From: Nitratidesulfovibrio termitidis HI1
Lineage (GTDB): Bacteria > Desulfobacterota > Desulfovibrionia > Desulfovibrionales > Desulfovibrionaceae
Direction: 5' to 3'
Assembly: GCF_000504305.1 (NCBI RefSeq)
Contig: NZ_KI632512.1
Location: 3,412,404 to 3,476,403, forward strand
Length of the DNA: 64,000 nt
Each line of letters begins with the position of its first letter. The first letter of the stretch is position 1. The notes under the pieces were generated by a model that saw only the letters and a list, made by a program, of their open reading frames with translations, searched no databases and was not told where the DNA came from. The position numbers and the translations under genes are program-made. Below, in pieces: positions 7,762 to 15,879 of the stretch.

Positions 7762-10136
7762 CCGGGTGGGTCCGGCGCCTGCGCGGCCTGCCGGGCGGCA
7801 GCCTGGCCGCCAAGGTTGTGGCGGGCAGCGGCGCGGCCCTGTTCCTGGGGGTGCTGGTGCTGTCGCTGGGCAGCATCCGCTACCAGCGCGAACACCTGCA
7901 CGACGAACTGGCCGCCGGGGGCGACCGCCTGGGCACCACCATCCGCCTGGGCGCGCGCTACGCCATGATGCTGAACGCCCGCGACGAGATCAACCAGATC
8001 ATCAGCGACGTGGCCCGCCAGAAAGACATCGTCTCCATCCGCATCTACAACAAGGAAGGCGTCATCAAGTTTTCGGGCGACCCGGACGAGGTGGAGCGCC
8101 GCACCAACATCCGCGACGAGGCCTGCGCCGCCTGCCACCGCACGGCGGAACCGCGCCAGTGGCTGGCCCTGCGCGAGCGCACCCGCGTGTTCACCGACCC
8201 GGATGGCCGCCGCCTGCTGGGCAGCCTTACCCCCATCATGAACGAGCCCGGCTGTTCGGGCGAGCCCTGCCACTTCCACCCGGCGGACAAGCTGGTGCTG
8301 GGCGCGCTGGAAGTGGTGCTTTCGCTGGAGGACGCGGAAACCGAGGTGCTGGCCTTCCAGACCCGGGTGGTCACCCTGGCGGCGGCGGTGTTCCTGCTGG
8401 GGGCCACGGCGGTGCATCTGTTCCTGCGGCGCTTCCTGACGCGGCCCGTGGCCCGGCTCATCGAAGGCACCCGCGCCGTGGCGCGCGGCGAGACGGTGGA
8501 CCTTTCCGACGTGCGCCAGCAGGACGAGATCGGCGAACTGGCCGGGGCCATCACCCGCATGGACCGCGACATCACCCAGAAGCGGGCGGAACTGAACCGC
8601 CAGCGCGACGAGTACCAACGGTTGTTCGATCAGGTGCCCTGCGCCATCACCGTGCAGGACCGCAACCTGCGGCTCTTGCGCTACAACCGCATGTTCCGCG
8701 AGAACTTCACGCCGAAGCCCGGCGATTTCTGCTTTCAGGCCTACAAGGGCCGCACCGGCAAGTGCCCCAACTGCGCCGTGGAAATGACCATGCAGACCGG
8801 CCTGCCCCACTGCAGCGAGGAAAGCGGTTTCCATACCGACGGCAGCCGGGCGCACTGGATCGTGCACACCTCGCCCGTGTTCGATGCGGAGGGGAAGGTG
8901 ACGGCGGCCATGGAAATGACCCTGGACATCACCGACCGCAAGGAACTGGAAGAAAAGCTGCGCCGCTCCGAGCTGAAATACCACGCCATCTTCAACCACA
9001 TTCCCAGCGCCGTGTTCGTGCTGGACCAGCAGACCCTGGAAGTGGTGGATTGCAACTCCACGGCGGAAAAGGTCTACGGCTGGCCGCACGAGGAAATGAA
9101 GGGCCGTTCGTTCCTCGACCTGTTTCCCCCGGACGAGCGCGAGCGCTACGCCTCGCAACTGCGGGCCTTCACCGTGCTGAACCGCGCCCGAAACGTGGCC
9201 CGCGACGGCAGGCCCTTTCACGTGGACATCATGCTTTCCCCGGCGGAATACCTGGCCCGGCAGGTGTTGCTGGTGACCACCACCGACATCACCGAACGGC
9301 TGGAGGCCGAGCAGAAGGTGATCCAGGCGGGCAAGATGGCCACCCTGGGCGAAATGGCCACGGGCGTTGCCCACGAACTGAACCAGCCGCTGACGGTCAT
9401 CAAGACCGCAGGGGGGTTCCTGCTGCGCAAGGTGACGCGCGGCGAACCCATCGACCCGGAAATCCTGGCCACCATGGCCCGCGAGATCGACGGCCATGTG
9501 GACCGGGCCAGCCGCATCATCGGGCACATGCGCGACTTCGGACGCCGGGCGGACCTGGCGCTGGAACGGGTGGACGTGAACGCGGTGCTGCAAAACGCCA
9601 CGGAATTCTTCAGCCGCCAGTTGTCGCTGCGCGGCATCGACATCGAATGGCGGCTGGCCGAGCCGCTGCCCCCGGTCATGGCCGTGCCCAACCGGCTGGA
9701 GCAGGTGTTCATCAACCTTCTGCTGAACGCCCGCGACGCCATAGAGGAACGCAGCGAGAAGGAACCGGGCGCGCCGCGCCGCATCACCGTGGAGACGGTG
9801 GCCGACGACCGCCGGGTGACGGCACGGGTGTGCGACACCGGCGGCGGCATACCCCCGGCGCTGCTGCCGCGCATTTTCGAGCCGTTCTTCACCACCAAGA
9901 AGGTGGGCAAGGGCACGGGGCTGGGGCTTTCCATCAGCTACGGGCTGGTCAAGGAGTTCGGCGGGTCCATCCAGGCGTCCAACGTGGCGGAGGGCGGGGC
10001 GTGCTTCACCCTGCATTTTCCGGTGACGTCCAGAGCGATGGGGGCGATGGGGGCGGTGGATAGCGTGGGAGCGGGGGGGGCGGGAGGAGCGGATTCTGCC
10101 GCCAAACCGGTACCCGGTGAAGGGGGCGCGGCATGA
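7758..10136 (+). CDS. Membrane histidine kinase with periplasmic haem motifs, HAMP and two PAS domains
   Basis: A 792-residue kinase. The start at 7758 overlaps the stop of the Rrf2 gene. TM1 is about 15-33. The periplasmic domain carries CAACH (C123, C126, H127) and an atypical CSGEPCH (C166, C171, H172), which may be haem attachment sites. TM2 lies about 198-222, then HAMP (about 222-275). The first PAS contains a CPNC pair; a second PAS follows. HisKA has GVAHELNQPLTVIKTAGG and HATPase has LLLNARDAIEE, CDTGGGIPP and GTGLGLSISYG. All kinase motifs are present. Haem in a sensor next to Tmc points to redox sensing (inference). The stop overlaps the next gene (ATGA at 10133), a receiver-kinase that is its natural partner. 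Confidence 0.92.
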   Translation: MTGWVRRLRGLPGGSLAAKVVAGSGAALFLGVLVLSLGSIRYQREHLHDELAAGGDRLGTTIRLGARYAMMLNARDEINQIISDVARQKDIVSIRIYNKEGVIKFSGDPDEVERRTNIRDEACAACHRTAEPRQWLALRERTRVFTDPDGRRLLGSLTPIMNEPGCSGEPCHFHPADKLVLGALEVVLSLEDAETEVLAFQTRVVTLAAAVFLLGATAVHLFLRRFLTRPVARLIEGTRAVARGETVDLSDVRQQDEIGELAGAITRMDRDITQKRAELNRQRDEYQRLFDQVPCAITVQDRNLRLLRYNRMFRENFTPKPGDFCFQAYKGRTGKCPNCAVEMTMQTGLPHCSEESGFHTDGSRAHWIVHTSPVFDAEGKVTAAMEMTLDITDRKELEEKLRRSELKYHAIFNHIPSAVFVLDQQTLEVVDCNSTAEKVYGWPHEEMKGRSFLDLFPPDERERYASQLRAFTVLNRARNVARDGRPFHVDIMLSPAEYLARQVLLVTTTDITERLEAEQKVIQAGKMATLGEMATGVAHELNQPLTVIKTAGGFLLRKVTRGEPIDPEILATMAREIDGHVDRASRIIGHMRDFGRRADLALERVDVNAVLQNATEFFSRQLSLRGIDIEWRLAEPLPPVMAVPNRLEQVFINLLLNARDAIEERSEKEPGAPRRITVETVADDRRVTARVCDTGGGIPPALLPRIFEPFFTTKKVGKGTGLGLSISYGLVKEFGGSIQASNVAEGGACFTLHFPVTSRAMGAMGAVDSVGAGGAGGADSAAKPVPGEGGAA

Positions 10137-11431
10137 GCGCGCCCCCATCCCAACGGCCACTCTTGCCCCTTTTACTTGTGGACGACGAGGAAGGCATCCG
10201 CACCGTGCTGGCGCTGCTGCTGACCGACATGGGCTGCGCGGTGCGCACGGCGGCGTCTGGCGCGGAGGCGCTGGCCGTGGTCCGCGCGAACCCGCCCGCC
10301 GTGGTGCTGACCGACGTGCGCATGCCCGGCATGGACGGCATCGACCTGTTGCGCGCGGTGAAGGCGGAATTTCCCGGCGTGGAGGTGCTGGTGCTGACCG
10401 GGCACGGCGACATGGAGCTTGCCGTGTCCAGTCTGCGCCATGGCGCGGGCGACTTTCTGACCAAGCCGGTGGCCCCGGAGGCGCTGGAAGTGGCGCTGGA
10501 CCGCGCCCGCCAGCGCATGGCCCTGCGCGAGGCCCTGCGCCGTCATACAGAGGAACTGGAACAACTGGTGGCCCAGCGCACCCGCGAGCTGCTGCACGCC
10601 GAACGGCTGGCCGCCGTGGGCGAGACGGCGGCGGGGCTGGCCCATGCCATCAAGAACGTGGCGGGCGGGCTGGAAGGGGCCATGTTCGTGCTGGAAAAAG
10701 GGCTGGAACTGGACCGGCGCGACTACCTGGAACAGGGCTGGCGCATGGTGCGCGACGACGTGGCGCGGGTGCGCGATCTGGCCATGCGTTTGCTGGACAT
10801 GGGCCGGGCAGCGGCGCTTGCCCCGCGCCCGTGCGACCCGGACGCCCCCCTGCGCGACGTGGCCCGGTTGCTGGCCCCACGCGCGGCGGCGGCAGGGGTG
10901 ACGTTGGCGCTGGACGCCGGGGCCGGGCCGGAACCGGCCATGCTGGACCCGGACGCGGTGCATCGCTGCCTGACGGATCTGGCGGTGAACGCCATCGAGG
11001 CGTTCGAGGCGGATGGCGGGGTGGTTGGGGGGCAGAACGGCGAACAATCTGCCGATGACGACACGAACGTCATCCGGCAGGTGCTCCTGCGCAGCCGCCG
11101 GGTGGCGTTGCCCGACGCAGCGGGTGGTGATGCCGCACGAGCCGGGGAGGCTGGGGCTGTCAGCGTGCCCGGCATCGAATACGCGGTGGAGGACAACGGC
11201 CCTGGTTTTCCTGAACAGGTCGGGCAGGAGCAGGCGGGCAGTGCACCCTCAGACGACTTTGCCGCCTTCGTTTCCGCCAAGCCGGGCGGCAGCGGCGTGG
11301 GCCTCATGGCCACGCGCAAGCTGGCCCGCGAGATGGGCGGTGAACTCGAGTTTCACCGTGCATCGCAGGGCCACGGGGTGCGGGCGGTGCTGCGGGTGAG
11401 GACCGGAGAGTGGCCGGGGCGGATGCCCTAG
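10133..11431 (+). CDS. Receiver / histidine-kinase hybrid (N-terminal REC, non-canonical H-box)
   Basis: A 432-residue cytoplasmic hybrid coupled by ATGA overlap to the upstream kinase. An N-terminal receiver (about 13-128) has DDEEG, phospho-Asp in VVLTDVRMPG and TKPVAP. A coiled coil precedes a dimerisation helix with GLAHAIKNVAGGLEGAM in place of the usual HELRTP. A HATPase domain has DLAVNAIEAFE, VEDNGPGFP and GSGVGLMATRKLAREMGG. About 60 residues rich in Ala/Gly/Asp are inserted between N and G1 boxes. The order REC-HK is unlike common hybrids, where the receiver is C-terminal, and the same layout occurs at 12075-14123. The gene converges on parE, the two stops sharing CTAG at 11428-11431. 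Confidence 0.88.
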   Translation: MSAPPSQRPLLPLLLVDDEEGIRTVLALLLTDMGCAVRTAASGAEALAVVRANPPAVVLTDVRMPGMDGIDLLRAVKAEFPGVEVLVLTGHGDMELAVSSLRHGAGDFLTKPVAPEALEVALDRARQRMALREALRRHTEELEQLVAQRTRELLHAERLAAVGETAAGLAHAIKNVAGGLEGAMFVLEKGLELDRRDYLEQGWRMVRDDVARVRDLAMRLLDMGRAAALAPRPCDPDAPLRDVARLLAPRAAAAGVTLALDAGAGPEPAMLDPDAVHRCLTDLAVNAIEAFEADGGVVGGQNGEQSADDDTNVIRQVLLRSRRVALPDAAGGDAARAGEAGAVSVPGIEYAVEDNGPGFPEQVGQEQAGSAPSDDFAAFVSAKPGGSGVGLMATRKLAREMGGELEFHRASQGHGVRAVLRVRTGEWPGRMP

Positions 11432-11709
11432 GCTGGCGGCCACGCCCTGCGGGTATGCAGCACGCGGATGACGTCGATGTCGTGGGTTCCGGCGGCAGCG
11501 TACACGATGACATAGGGCAGGTCGGCGAGTCGCAGTTCACGGGTGCCCGCAACGCGACCCGGCCTGCCCCGCGCGGGCAGCGCGGCCAGCGATTCCACGG
11601 CGGCGACGATGCGGGCGGCCACGGAAGACGCAACCTCCGGCGAATCCAGCCGGATGAAACGCACCGCTTCCACAAGGTCGTCAGCAGCGGATTCCGCCCA
11701 GCGGATCAC
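11428..11709 (-). CDS. parE: ParE/RelE-family toxin
   Basis: A 93-residue basic protein with the RelE/ParE fold pattern: N-terminal helices (WAESAADDLVEAVRFI), then AALPARGRPGRVAGTRELRLADLPYVIVYA and the last strand DIDVIRVLHTRR. ParE members act on DNA gyrase while RelE members cleave mRNA on ribosomes; the partner type and the Arg-rich end favour ParE, without proof. It overlaps the antitoxin gene by 4 nt (11706-11709), so it is translated after it. Its stop also overlaps the stop of the convergent kinase gene. Confidence 0.9.
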   Translation of the reverse strand: MIRWAESAADDLVEAVRFIRLDSPEVASSVAARIVAAVESLAALPARGRPGRVAGTRELRLADLPYVIVYAAAGTHDIDVIRVLHTRRAWPPA

Positions 11710-11957
11710 CGGGCGGCCCGGTCAGGGTCAACGCCAAGCGCGGCAAGGCGGTCGCGGACGTCCCCGTGCGCAACGGTGCGCCCGGCGGCGAGGTCGGCCT
11801 GGCCCTTGCGGACTTCCTCATGGAACCATGTCTCGTGGGCCAGGTACTTGGCCAGTGCGTCCTGAATGATCCACGCCCGGCTGCGGCCCAGGGCCTGGGC
11901 CATGCCGTCGATGGAGGCGAGGGTGGCTTCGTCAAGCCGGATGGATGTGGGCTTCAT
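11706..11957 (-). CDS. parD: Ribbon-helix-helix antitoxin (ParD/CopG type)
   Basis: An 83-residue antitoxin. The N-terminal ribbon-helix-helix reads TSIRLDEATLASIDGMAQALGRSRAWIIQDAL, with the DNA-binding strand at TSIRL. The C-terminal half (KYLAHETWFHEEVRKGQADL) should wrap and neutralise the toxin. CGGAG lies 6-7 nt before the ATG. The gene is first in the pair, as is normal for ParDE, and has its own dyad at 11969-11987 suited to autorepression. Confidence 0.9.
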   Translation of the reverse strand: MKPTSIRLDEATLASIDGMAQALGRSRAWIIQDALAKYLAHETWFHEEVRKGQADLAAGRTVAHGDVRDRLAALGVDPDRAAR

Positions 11958-11968
11958 GGCAAACTCCG

Positions 11969-11987
11969 TGTAGTCTTGATGACTACA
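11969..11987 (-). promoter_or_regulatory. Operator dyad in front of parD-parE
   Basis: The perfect inverted repeat TGTAGTC-TTGAT-GACTACA lies 12 nt upstream of the antitoxin start. Position and symmetry fit an autoregulatory site for the ribbon-helix-helix antitoxin. The flanking ATATG on the minus strand may contribute to the -10. Confidence 0.65.
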
Positions 11988-12074
11988 TATGCCGTGCCCG
12001 CCTGCCGCGCAAGTGCCGATTGCCGACGGTGCCTAGTCCCTTCAGTGGCAACGCCGTTTCATCCACACTGGCGG

Positions 12075-14123
12075 TCATGCGTCGCTGGCATGCCGTTCCC
12101 CTTCCTCCCCATCCCCCCGCCTTACCGCGTCCGGCAGGCGGCGCGGCAGCGACACGGTGAAGGTGCTGCCCTCGCCGGGTTCGGAGGCCACGGCAATGTG
12201 CCCGCCGTGCTGCCGTACCACCTGGCTGGCCACGAACAGGCCGATGCCCGTCCCCGCGGTGCCCTTGGACGAGAAGAACAGGGTGAACAGCTTCTCGCGG
12301 GTTTCGCGGTCCATGCCGGTGCCGTTGTCGATGATGGTGAAGGTCACCTCGTCCGGCGTGCCGCGCACCCGGAAGGTGACGGCGTGGTCCTGCTTGCGGG
12401 TGTCCGCCGCACAGGCTTCCACGGCGTTTTCCAGCAGGTTCACCAGCGCCGACGACAGCGCCCCGGTGTCCCCCTCGAAGGTGCCGAGGTCGGTCGTGTC
12501 GCCGGTTGCGCCAGCCTCCGCTCCCGTCGTCGCTTCCGTTCCCGGCCCGGTTCCTGATCCGGTTCCCGGCCCGGTCGCCACGAAATCGCGCACAAAGCGC
12601 ACCCCGCGTTCCGTGGCCTTGGCCTCCACCAGCGCTGCCGTTTCTTCGGCAAAGGCGCGGGTGACCACCACTTCCCAGTTCAGTTCGCGGTTCTTGGCGT
12701 AGTACAGAAGGTCCAGCACCATCTTGCGCAACCGGTCCACCAGGTGGCGGATGTCCTGATGGCTGTCCTGCACCCGCGCCGCGTCGCCGCGCGCGATGCC
12801 GCTGCCAAGGCGGTACACCCCGCCGTCCAGCGCGGTGAGCAGCCCCTTGATGCCGTGCGCCGTGGACCCCAGCAGCAGCCCCAGTTGCGACAGCCGGTCC
12901 TGCAGACGGCGCAGTTCGGTGATGTCCGTGGACATCTCCATGACCTCGGTGATGGCGCCCTCGGCGTCGCGCAGGGGGGCCGTCCACACCAGCACGTTGA
13001 CCTGCCGCCCGTCGCGCGCGGTGACCACGGTTTCCGCCTGATGGGGCCGCCCGTCGTCAAAGGTGCGCCCGGCAGGGCAGCCGGAACAGGGGGCCAGACG
13101 GTGGGCAAAGGCGTCGTGGCAGCGGCGGCCGGTGGGGTCGCCGAAATCCTCGCGGTATCTGCGGTTGGCTTCCACCACGCTGAAGTCGCGGTCCATCACG
13201 GCCACGTAGCAGGGCGATTCGTCGAACAGCTGGCGGAACCGTTCGCGGGTCAGGCGCAGGTCTTCGCGCAGGCGGCGCACCTCGGAAATGTCCACCGAAA
13301 GCTCCAGCACCAGTTCCACCTCGCCGTCGTTGCCGTAGATGGGCGCGGTGTTCACGATGACCGGTATCTCCTGCCCGTTCCTGCCCAGCAGTACCTCGTT
13401 GGAGCGGAACCCCTCGCCCGTTTCCAGCACGCGCATCACCGGGCACAGCCGGTCGCCGGGGCCGCGCCCGGCGTAGGCCTCCCAACTGCGGCTGCCGATG
13501 CGGTGGCCCAGGCGTTCCTTGTACAACTGGTTGGTGGAAACGATTTCGAGGTCGGCGTTGTGCACGGCCACGAAGCAGGGCAGTTCGTTGAACAGTCCGC
13601 CGTCGTCCAGGGCGCTGCACAGTGAACGGATGCCGCTGGCAATGCCGTCCATGACCTGCAACGCGGCCAGTTGGCGTTCCGCCTCCACCAGTCGGGCCGA
13701 CTGGTCGCGCACCATCTGCTCCAGGTTTTCGGTGTACCCGCGCAGGCGCTGGCGCATGGAGATGCGTTCCTCGGCGCGGCGCAGGGCCACTTCCAGCATG
13801 TCGTCGTTGACGGGTTTGGTGAGAAAGTCGGTGGCGTCGCGCTTCAGGCTCTGGATGGCCAGATCCATGTCGCCGTGGCCGGTCAGCATGATGACCTCCA
13901 CCTCCGGGTCGGCGGCCTTCAGGCGTTCCAGCAGGTCCAGCCCGGACAGGCCGGGCATCTTGATGTCGGTGAGCACGATGTCGGGCCTGCGCTCGGCGAA
14001 CCGGGCCAGGGCCTCTTCGCCGCTGGCGGCGGTGGTCACGTCGTACCCCGCGTCGGCAAGCGAGATGCCGAGCACGGTGCGGATGCCTTCCTCGTCGTCC
14101 ACCAGCAGGATCGATGCGCCCAT
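12075..14123 (-). CDS. Receiver - PAS - PAS - histidine kinase hybrid
   Basis: A 682-residue cytoplasmic hybrid. The receiver (about 1-120) has DDEEG, phospho-Asp in IVLTDIKMPG and TKPVND. A coiled coil is followed by a PAS at about 175-290 and a second PAS at about 300-410, which contains the cysteines of CHDAFAHRLAPCSGCP. The dimerisation helix has TAHGIKGLLTALDGG instead of HELRTP. HATPase follows with LLENAVEACAAD, IDNGTGMD and GTGIGLFVASQVVRQHGG. Between helix and ATPase lies a Gly/Thr-rich insert (TGPGTGSGTGPG). It is the last gene downstream of usp and the double receiver on the minus strand, 413 bp beyond the latter. It resembles the kinase known beside tmc in D. vulgaris. Confidence 0.88.
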   Translation of the reverse strand: MGASILLVDDEEGIRTVLGISLADAGYDVTTAASGEEALARFAERRPDIVLTDIKMPGLSGLDLLERLKAADPEVEVIMLTGHGDMDLAIQSLKRDATDFLTKPVNDDMLEVALRRAEERISMRQRLRGYTENLEQMVRDQSARLVEAERQLAALQVMDGIASGIRSLCSALDDGGLFNELPCFVAVHNADLEIVSTNQLYKERLGHRIGSRSWEAYAGRGPGDRLCPVMRVLETGEGFRSNEVLLGRNGQEIPVIVNTAPIYGNDGEVELVLELSVDISEVRRLREDLRLTRERFRQLFDESPCYVAVMDRDFSVVEANRRYREDFGDPTGRRCHDAFAHRLAPCSGCPAGRTFDDGRPHQAETVVTARDGRQVNVLVWTAPLRDAEGAITEVMEMSTDITELRRLQDRLSQLGLLLGSTAHGIKGLLTALDGGVYRLGSGIARGDAARVQDSHQDIRHLVDRLRKMVLDLLYYAKNRELNWEVVVTRAFAEETAALVEAKATERGVRFVRDFVATGPGTGSGTGPGTEATTGAEAGATGDTTDLGTFEGDTGALSSALVNLLENAVEACAADTRKQDHAVTFRVRGTPDEVTFTIIDNGTGMDRETREKLFTLFFSSKGTAGTGIGLFVASQVVRQHGGHIAVASEPGEGSTFTVSLPRRLPDAVRRGDGEEGERHASDA

Positions 14124-14536
14124 GCGCGGCTCCTCTGAATCCGGTTCACGGTCGGGGGCACGGTCCCTGTGTCGTGCGTGCGTGCCCGGACGCGGTCATC
14201 GGGAAAGGGAGGGGGAGGTCCCGGTATTGTCGTGCCCCGGGCGTTGTCGCTCTCCCGGCGAGCGGCGGGCATGCGCGGGGCGGGCGCCACCCGTGGCGGA
14301 TTGTTTCATGCTGTGCAAAAAAGAACAAGGACGGGCCGCCGGGGAGGGCATTGCCCGCCCCGGCGGTACGTGGCGCGTGGCATGTGGCACGACATGTCAG
14401 CAACAAGCGCGTGCGTGGTCCGGCGAACGGTATGCGTGCCCGAGCGGACGGCATGCGCCGCCGACGCGGGCCGCAATGCCTGCCGTCGGCGACCAGCCGC
14501 CGGCTGATCCCTGTCGTGCCAGTGGTAACTGCCGCG
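14124..14536. other. Gap between kinase and double-receiver genes
   Basis: I see no credible gene, terminator or repeat in these 413 bases. The sequence is GC-rich with scattered CGTGCG/GCATGC words. Whether transcription from tmc/usp runs through cannot be told from the sequence. Confidence 0.4.
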
Positions 14537-15529
14537 CTACTGGTGAGTCACTGGCGCTTCCGCCGCCAGTTCCCCGCGTTTTTCCAGCGTTTCGCGGATG
14601 ATTTCCAGCAGGCGGTTGGGGTCGAAGGGCTTTTTCAGCGACGCCACGGCGTTGCGAATGGCCAGGTGGATGCCCGACAGCCCGCTGATGACGATGACCG
14701 GTGTGTCGCGAAAGGCGTCTTCCTTGGTCATCTTGCGGTAGAAGCGCGGGCCCCACTCGTTGGGCATTTCCAGGTCCAGCGTCACGAGGTCGGGCCGCTC
14801 GCGCTGCAGCACCTCCAGCGCCTCGCTGCCGTCCGAGGCAGAGCAGGTGGCGTACCCGTTGTCGGAAAGGATATCCACCATGTACTTCACGATGTAGGGG
14901 TCGTCGTCCACGACCAGTATCTTGTACGGCATGCGCTCATTCTCCTTGGCGTCGTGCGTGGCGGCGCGCGGTGACGCCGTTGCCTGCCCTGTCTTCCGGG
15001 GTATTCCGTCCGGGGTCGCCCCGGTTCCGTCCTGTTTCGTCCATGCTGCCTGTTCTGCCCGTCCTGCCCGTCCTGCCCGTCCTGCCCGTTCGGGCCGTCC
15101 TGCCATTTCCGGCGTTCCGTTTCCGGCTGCGTTCAGCGCCCGGTGGGCCAGTTCCAGCAGCCTGTCGGGCCGGGGGGGCTTTTCCACGTAGGCGAACGGC
15201 TCGTTCACCTCCGCGTCCCTTCCACCCCCGTCCGCAGCCTGGCACATGGACAGCCCGTGGGCAAAGGTGGCCCCGCCCACGCCGGACAGCATGATCACCG
15301 GCACGGAACGCAGGGCGGGGTCGGCCTGCATGGCGCGGTACATGGGCAGGCCCCCGCCGCCCGGCATCATCACGTCCAGCACCACCAGGTCGGGGCGGCG
15401 CTTGCGGGCAGTTTCCAGACCCTCCGCGCCGTTGCGGGCTGCCACTGCCTCGTGCCCGTCGGTTTCGAACAGGGCCTTCAGGAAGAACCGGAACGACAGG
15501 TCGTCGTCCACCACCAGCACCAGCGCCAT
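14537..15529 (-). CDS. Tandem double-receiver response regulator, possible internal start
   Basis: A 330-residue protein with two CheY-like receivers. REC1 (about 1-125) has VDDD, phospho-Asp in LVVLDVMMPGGG and YVEKPP. REC2 (about 200-330) has VVDDDPY, LVTLDLEMPNEW and LKKPFDP. The start at 15529 (MALVLVVDDD) is chosen because the domain begins there. The linker is low-complexity (RAGRAGRAGRAE), encoded by CCTGCCCGT tandem repeats at about 15057-15096. Immediately before REC2, AAGGAGA stands 8 nt upstream of an in-frame ATG at 14932. A separate 131-residue REC2 may therefore also be made, so this may be two genes fused in frame. No output domain is present. Confidence 0.87.
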   Translation of the reverse strand: MALVLVVDDDLSFRFFLKALFETDGHEAVAARNGAEGLETARKRRPDLVVLDVMMPGGGGLPMYRAMQADPALRSVPVIMLSGVGGATFAHGLSMCQAADGGGRDAEVNEPFAYVEKPPRPDRLLELAHRALNAAGNGTPEMAGRPERAGRAGRAGRAEQAAWTKQDGTGATPDGIPRKTGQATASPRAATHDAKENERMPYKILVVDDDPYIVKYMVDILSDNGYATCSASDGSEALEVLQRERPDLVTLDLEMPNEWGPRFYRKMTKEDAFRDTPVIVISGLSGIHLAIRNAVASLKKPFDPNRLLEIIRETLEKRGELAAEAPVTHQ

Positions 15530-15558
15530 GGGCCTACCCGCTCGGTTGTTTTTTAGAA

Positions 15559-15879
15559 GGGCTGTTTTCAAATTAGGTTTTTCGTTCGTTGGCAAGGAAA
15601 ACAAGCCCGCCATGAGGGAGTGCCTCAGCCGTTATGCGAGTCTTCGAGCATTACGGCTGAGGACCGCAACGCGTACTCTTCTCGTATTCGACCGAGCCCT
15701 AGCCGTTAGGCGAGCGCATAGCGCGAGTCTTACGGATAAGGACAGCAAAGCCTTGGCGGGCGAAGTTTGACCACTCTGCGCTCTCGATGCCCGTAAAACT
15801 CGCAGGCTCGTTTAACGGGCACGCTACGCGCCCTTCGGGTCGGTCAGCCAACGGGCGAAAGGACAATTTGAAACAGCCC
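15559..15879 (-). repeat. Structured repeat element E1 (directly after the usp stop)
   Basis: A 321-bp non-coding element. Its ends are inverted: GGGCTGTTTTCAAATT (15559-15574) and AATTTGAAACAGCCC (15865-15879). Next inward, TTTCGTTCGTTGGC (15580-15593) pairs with GCCAACGGGCGAAA (15847-15860) around a CC/AA internal loop. Inside are three hairpins; the 40-nt one at 15623-15662 is homologous to 44361-44400. Read on the minus strand, it begins right after the usp TAG and shares CTCCCT-TCATG and TTCC-TTGCCA words with elements A and B. It lies in the middle of the usp to double-receiver transcription unit. Function unknown. Confidence 0.75.

Noticed and set aside
15559-15879. E1 as a simple MITE with conserved terminal repeats
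   Set aside because: The terminal arms of E1, A and B are unrelated in sequence although each pairs with itself. A MITE family would keep the same ends. No clear target duplication is seen.
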